DNA of 10,022 bases from Acidobacteriota bacterium. GTDB lineage: Bacteria > Acidobacteriota > Terriglobia > Terriglobales > Acidobacteriaceae. The notes under the pieces are model-generated. The model was not told where the DNA came from, did no database searches, and was given only the letters and a program-made list of their open reading frames with translations. Both the position numbers and the translations under genes were made by a program. Shown in pieces: positions 6,926 through 10,022 of the stretch; position 1 is the first letter of the stretch, and every line of letters starts with the position of its first letter. The stretch is from the NCBI GenBank assembly GCA_025353435.1, contig JANXQR010000665.1, forward strand, positions 1 to 10,022, read 5' to 3'.

Positions 6926-9182
6926 CCCCGCCCGCCAAATCGCAGAAGGCACCGGCATCGCCCAGGCCTTTGGAGAAGGCGCGGTTGCCACTGTCAACAT
7001 CGGTTTCAACGCCGCTGATATCGCCTCCCTTCTGCAAGCCGCCGGTGCCGCCCAGCAGGCGCGCATTGACCAGCTCGCTTCACAGCTCCGGGCCAGCAGC
7101 CAGGCCGTTCTCGGCTTCCTCCGCATCCTGCGGGAAGACGACGCGCCCCCTGACCAGCTCGCTGAAAAACTCGCCCGCATCGCCGACCGTCACAAGGCCC
7201 TACTCTCCCGCCTTGACGCCCTAGATCCCGAAGACGATCAGGCCCGCGCCTTCATCGCCCAGGCCCGCGACCTCATCGCCCGCGCCGTCACCGCCGCCGA
7301 CTACGACCGCGCCGATAGCCTCCTCGAGCAGGCCGAAGATGCCCAGGACCTCACCCTCCAACGTGCCGAACAGCTCGAGCGCGAAGCCCATGCCGCCGCC
7401 AGCCGCCTCCGCATCAGCAAGGCCGCCACCCGCGCCGAGCGCGCGCAGCTCAGCCTTACCCGCCTCGATTACCTCTCCGCCGCCCAGCACTTCCGCGCCG
7501 CCGCCGACCTCGTCGCCTCGGAGAACCCTCTCCTCCACGCCGAACTCCTTTACCGGTCCGCGCACGCCCTCGAGCTATACGGCAATGAAAAAGGCGACAA
7601 CGCCGTCCTGGCCCAGTCCATCTCAGCCTTTCGCGAGGCCGCCGCCCTCCTCCCTCGCGAAACCATGCCCGGCGAGTGGTCGTCGGCCCAAAATGGCCTC
7701 GGTGGCGCCGTCTGGCTCCTCGCCGAACGTCAGGGCGACATCCCCGGTATTCGCGATGCTCTTTCCATCTTTCAATCCGTCCTTGAATTGCAATCCGCTG
7801 AAATCGCCCCCCTCTCCTGGGCAGGAACGCAGCACAACATCGGCTCCGCACTCTCGTCCCTCAGCCTGCACACGGGCGACTTTAGCCTTCTCGATCAGTC
7901 CGTCGCCGCCTTCCGCGTCGCGCTCACGGTCCGTACCCGCTCCGGCTCTCCCCAGGAATGGGCCATGACCCAGAACAACCTCGGCGCGTCTCTTGCCCGA
8001 CAGGGCCAGAACACAGGCGTCGCGGAAACTCTTGAGCAGGCCATCGCCGCCTACCGCAACGCTCAGCAGGTCTGGACGCGCGAAGAGGTGCCCCTGCAGT
8101 GGGCTTCCGCACAGATGGGCATCGGTGACGTTCTCCGTATTCTTGGCGAAAGCGCTACCGGCTCTGATCGACTTCAGGAAGCCGTCGCCGAGCTTCTTGC
8201 CGCGCTCGAGCTCACACCTCGCGCTCGCGTTCCTCTGCAGTGGGCGCGTCTTAAAAACAACCTCGGCAACGCCCTCGGAACCCTCGCCGAACGCACTGGA
8301 AACCCCGACACCGCAGCCCGGTCAATCGCGGCCTACCGTGCCGCCCTCGAAGAAAGGACCAGAGACCGCGTCCCCATGGAGTGGGCGGAATCCCAGCACA
8401 ACCTGGGTGCAGCATTGCTCACCAGCGGCAGCGTGGAGCCCGGCACCGCTTCTCTCGAAGAAGCCGTCGCTGCCTTCTCGGCCGCGGAACAGGTCTGGAC
8501 CCGCGAACACGACCCTCTCGATTGGGCCTCCGTCAAAACCAACCTCGGCATCGCCCTCGCCCAAATCGGCGAACGCACCGGCAACCCTGACAGCTTTGAG
8601 CAATCCGTTGCCGCTTACCGCGCCGCTCTTGAAGTTCGCACCCGCGAAGCCGCGCCCCTCGATTGGGCCTCAACCACCAACAATCTCGGCAACGCCCAAA
8701 GCGACCTGGGACGCCTCCGCAACGACCCCCAAACCATGATCGAAGCCGGCGAATGCTTCGCCGCCACTCTCGCCATCTGGACCCGCGAACAGCATCCCGC
8801 CCGCTGGGCCATGGCGCAAAGCAACCTCGGCAGCCTTCTCACTACCCTCGCCGACTGGTCTGATGGAACCGTTCTCCTTGATAACGCCATCGAGGCCTAT
8901 CGAGCGGCTCTCGATGAGCGCGACCGCACACGCGCCCCCCTGGAGTGGGCCCAGACGCAACGCGGCCTTGGCGAAGCCCTCGCCAAACTCGGAGTCCGAG
9001 TCCCCGACTCCGAAATCCTTCGGCAATCTCTCCAAACATTCGAAGCCTCCTGGGAAGCCTTCCGTCAAGCCGGCGTCGAACGCCACAACGACTACTTCGA
9101 ATCCGTCTTCCAGAACCTCAAAACCCTCATTGCCGACCGCGCCAACACCGGCGAGGCACCAACCGAGGATGCCAAGTCCTAA
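6918..9182 (+). CDS. TPR-like 47-residue repeat protein with N-terminal shared motif
   Basis: A 754-residue, probably cytosolic protein. Residues 7-28 are the shared motif (QIAEGTGIAQA, then FGEGAVATVNI). Residues 31-200 are continuous helix with Ala, Leu, Gln, Arg and Glu, probably coiled coil or helical hairpins (LAEKLARIADRHKALLSRLD; DYDRADSLLEQAEDAQDL; SLTRLDYLSAAQHFRAAADL). From 207 on it is a tetratricopeptide-like solenoid with a WAxxQxNLGxAL helix and an AIAAYRAALEVRTRE helix per unit. Tryptophans at 254, 301, 348, 395, 442, 489, 536, 583, 630 and 677 are exactly 47 apart. No signal peptide, membrane segment, NB-ARC/P-loop, TIR, CHAT or protease motif is visible. TPR-type solenoids bind proteins, so a receptor or scaffold role for the upstream small protein is likely. 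The ATG at 6918 overlaps the upstream stop and has only AAGG before it, which fits translational coupling. Frame-open TTG 6825 lies inside the upstream gene and is rejected. Confidence 0.85.
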   Translation: MTDPARQIAEGTGIAQAFGEGAVATVNIGFNAADIASLLQAAGAAQQARIDQLASQLRASSQAVLGFLRILREDDAPPDQLAEKLARIADRHKALLSRLDALDPEDDQARAFIAQARDLIARAVTAADYDRADSLLEQAEDAQDLTLQRAEQLEREAHAAASRLRISKAATRAERAQLSLTRLDYLSAAQHFRAAADLVASENPLLHAELLYRSAHALELYGNEKGDNAVLAQSISAFREAAALLPRETMPGEWSSAQNGLGGAVWLLAERQGDIPGIRDALSIFQSVLELQSAEIAPLSWAGTQHNIGSALSSLSLHTGDFSLLDQSVAAFRVALTVRTRSGSPQEWAMTQNNLGASLARQGQNTGVAETLEQAIAAYRNAQQVWTREEVPLQWASAQMGIGDVLRILGESATGSDRLQEAVAELLAALELTPRARVPLQWARLKNNLGNALGTLAERTGNPDTAARSIAAYRAALEERTRDRVPMEWAESQHNLGAALLTSGSVEPGTASLEEAVAAFSAAEQVWTREHDPLDWASVKTNLGIALAQIGERTGNPDSFEQSVAAYRAALEVRTREAAPLDWASTTNNLGNAQSDLGRLRNDPQTMIEAGECFAATLAIWTREQHPARWAMAQSNLGSLLTTLADWSDGTVLLDNAIEAYRAALDERDRTRAPLEWAQTQRGLGEALAKLGVRVPDSEILRQSLQTFEASWEAFRQAGVERHNDYFESVFQNLKTLIADRANTGEAPTEDAKS
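6936..7001 (+). other. Shared motif, copy 2 (N-terminus of the repeat protein)
   Basis: This encodes residues 7-28, QIAEGTGIAQA, then FGEGAVATVNI. It aligns with copy 1 with one extra residue after the IAQA core. Confidence 0.8.
7677..9086 (+). repeat. Ten in-frame 141-bp coding repeats (47-residue TPR-like units)
   Basis: Each unit starts at a conserved Trp codon (7677, 7818, 7959, 8100, 8241, 8382, 8523, 8664, 8805, 8946). A degenerate unit precedes it at 7536-7676 (His in place of Trp, HAELLYRSAHALEL), and residues 724 on may form a cap. Unit outline: a WAxxQxNLGxAL helix, a GERTGNP-type turn, an AIAAYRAALE helix, and a TRExxPLE linker. Units differ from each other at many synonymous sites, so they are old duplications held at protein level. 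Canonical TPR units are 34 residues; the extra length lies mostly in the turn and the second helix. Confidence 0.9.
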
Positions 9183-9582
9183 CTACCCGGCTCCCCTTCG
9201 ACACGTGTTCATCGCTGAAATAATCAGTAGAAGGATCTGCTGTCTCTCTTGCCTCTGCCTTTCCTCCCCTCACCACAATCCGAGGGTGCCCGATCCTCAG
9301 CGCGTCTTTGTCCTTGCGCTTAGCGTGGGATACCACGAACCTCAACCATCTTTGCCTTTTTCTCCACCTTCCAAGGACCTGTCAATCCCGAGCACAGTGC
9401 TTCTCAGCTTCGCCCTGACCCGCACCCCCACTCGATCCTGTATTGGATTCCTGCATTCCGACACCCAACCTGAACAAGACCCTGACAACCTCTCGCCTGC
9501 CATCAGCGCACCCGCACCAGGTCCTATAATCAACTCCATCATTTCAAGATTTGAAAATGCCTTAAGACAGGGATTTGTTTCG
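9183..9582. other. Intergenic region, 400 nt, no gene seen
   Basis: No frame here shows a recognisable protein or a good start. The segment at about 9299-9341 (GCGTCTTTGTCCTTGCGC, then TTAGCGTGG) resembles the GCGTCTTTGCGCCTT-type dispersed sequence found in intergenic DNA of many environmental bacteria. A C/T-rich stretch spans about 9240-9275 and 9350-9375. A possible promoter for the peptidase lies near the right end. Confidence 0.5.
9525..9530 (+). promoter_or_regulatory. Possible -10 element of the S41 peptidase gene
   Basis: TATAAT, a perfect match to the sigma-70 -10 hexamer, lies 52 nt before the ATG at 9583. That would give a leader of about 45 nt containing the AGGGA ribosome site (9569-9573). 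No -35 hexamer is visible at 16-18 nt spacing. Confidence 0.4.
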
Positions 9583-10022
9583 ATGAAATTCACATATAAA
9601 ACAACCGCCATCGCCTGCATCGTCCTTCTCGCGCTCTTCGCACTCCCGGCCTTGAACTCGCAACAGCCGGCGCCGCTCACCTCCTACGCGCGCAAGCAAA
9701 TCTCTGACATGCTGCGCGACGCCTATAACGAGGTCAAAGCACACTATTACGACACCAAGTTCCACGGCGTCGATCTCGATGCGCGCTATCAGCAGTTCGT
9801 CGCTAAGATCGACAGCCTCCATGACGCCGGCGGCGGGATCGCGCTGACCGCTTCGTTTCTCGACGGACTCAAGGACTCGCACACCTACCTCATCCCTCCC
9901 GGCAAGCCCGGCGATTTCGACCTGGGCTACAGGCTCGCGCTGGTCGGGGACAACTGCTTCGTCACCCGCATTCGCCCTAAATCCGATGCCGAGTCCAAGC
10001 TTCACATCGGCGACCAGGTGCT
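9583..10022 (+). CDS. Secreted S41 family peptidase, N-terminal fragment
   Basis: The gene runs off the right edge; 146 residues are visible. Residues 1-26 are a signal peptide with Lys at 2 and 6 and a hydrophobic core (AIACIVLLALFALPAL); the Cys at 12 is too close to the N-terminus for a lipobox. A helical N-terminal domain follows (SDMLRDAYNEVKAHYYDTKF, 41-60; then HGVDLDARYQQF). SFLDGLKDSHTYLIPP at 91-106 is the landmark that precedes the PDZ domain in C-terminal processing (tail-specific) peptidases of family S41. The PDZ domain begins around 115 (GYRLALVGDNCFVTRIRP) and reaches KLHIGDQV at the edge. The Ser/Lys catalytic dyad would lie beyond the window. Such enzymes act in the periplasm or outer envelope on misfolded or tagged proteins. 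The ATG at 9583 has AGGGA 9 nt upstream. It is separate from the repeat protein gene by 400 nt and is probably an independent unit. Confidence 0.8.
   Translation, partial: MKFTYKTTAIACIVLLALFALPALNSQQPAPLTSYARKQISDMLRDAYNEVKAHYYDTKFHGVDLDARYQQFVAKIDSLHDAGGGIALTASFLDGLKDSHTYLIPPGKPGDFDLGYRLALVGDNCFVTRIRPKSDAESKLHIGDQV

Noticed and set aside
6821..7001. Exact RHIM tetrad (I/V-Q-I/V-G) in the shared motif
   Set aside because: The core here reads GIAQA, which is RHIM-like only in being short, small-residue and repeated in partners; I do not claim membership of RHIM or of a specific BASS class.
7339..8739. Two long plus-strand open frames (7339-7968 and 7993-8739) rich in Pro, Ser, Thr and Arg
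   Set aside because: They lie in another frame of the repeat-protein gene; their length comes from the GC-rich third positions and the 141-bp repeats. They show no domain, ribosome site or plausible protein composition.
7677..9086. CRISPR-like array because of regular spacing
   Set aside because: The 141-bp period is in-frame coding repeat with conserved protein units, not short identical repeats with unique spacers.
6918..9182. Hidden NB-ARC, TIR, CHAT or protease domain in the repeat protein
   Set aside because: I looked for Walker A/B patterns and for His/Cys or Ser catalytic contexts; none is present, and the protein is helical repeats throughout.
9127..9680. Minus-strand open frames in the 400 nt gap (9127-9345 and 9342-9680)
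   Set aside because: Their ends run into flanking genes, and they have no convincing start site and a composition typical of random GC-rich translation.
9562..10005. Minus-strand open frame of 147 codons at the right end
   Set aside because: It is antisense to the S41 peptidase gene, which has a signal peptide, ribosome site and the SFLDGLKDSHT landmark; the antisense product matches nothing recognisable.

Overview
The window reads as a GC-rich chromosomal segment of a free-living bacterium, most likely a member of the Acidobacteriota (class Terriglobia). This rests on the mix of gene families (bacterial GH116 glycosidase, AI-2E-type permease with a long soluble tail, GAF-fused alpha-glucan phosphorylase, lipocalin-like secreted protein, S41 peptidase) and on composition. 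It is an inference, since there is no rRNA or other marker to fix it. No tRNA, rRNA, CRISPR array, transposase or phage gene was seen.

Layout from left to right. (1) 1-384: the C-terminal end of a GH116 family glycoside hydrolase. (2) 484-1092: a secreted lipocalin-like protein. (3) 1183-1503: a frataxin/CyaY homologue, meeting the next gene tail to tail with only 8 nt between. (4) 1512-3404, minus strand: an AI-2E family permease with an extra cytosolic domain that looks like a degenerate B12-binding fold. (5) 3629-6289, minus strand: an alpha-glucan phosphorylase with a GAF sensor domain fused to its N-terminus. (6) 6500-6925 and 6918-9182, plus strand: an overlapping two-gene unit. A 141-residue, largely helical protein is followed by a 754-residue protein whose tetratricopeptide-like repeats recur every 47 residues without a single indel. 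(7) 9183-9582: a 400 nt non-coding stretch with a possible promoter. (8) 9583 to the edge: the start of a secreted S41 family (tail-specific) peptidase.

Genes 1-5 and 8 look like ordinary metabolism and envelope genes that are mostly independent of each other. GH116 and the phosphorylase both act on glucosides but are far apart and on opposite strands.

The part that stands out is the two-gene unit at 6500-9182. The last ~35 residues of the small protein and the first ~28 residues of the repeat protein carry the same short motif (QIAxGTGIAQA, then a small/beta-prone stretch). The coding DNA has diverged at synonymous positions, so the motif appears to be kept at the protein level. A helical effector-like domain with the motif at its C-terminus, next to a repeat-rich receptor-like protein with the motif at its N-terminus, is the layout of bacterial amyloid-signalling (NLR/Bell-type) pairs. 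Here the receptor side lacks any visible nucleotide-binding domain. This is the best candidate in the window for a little-described system, probably conflict or cell-death signalling; the function is inferred, not shown.
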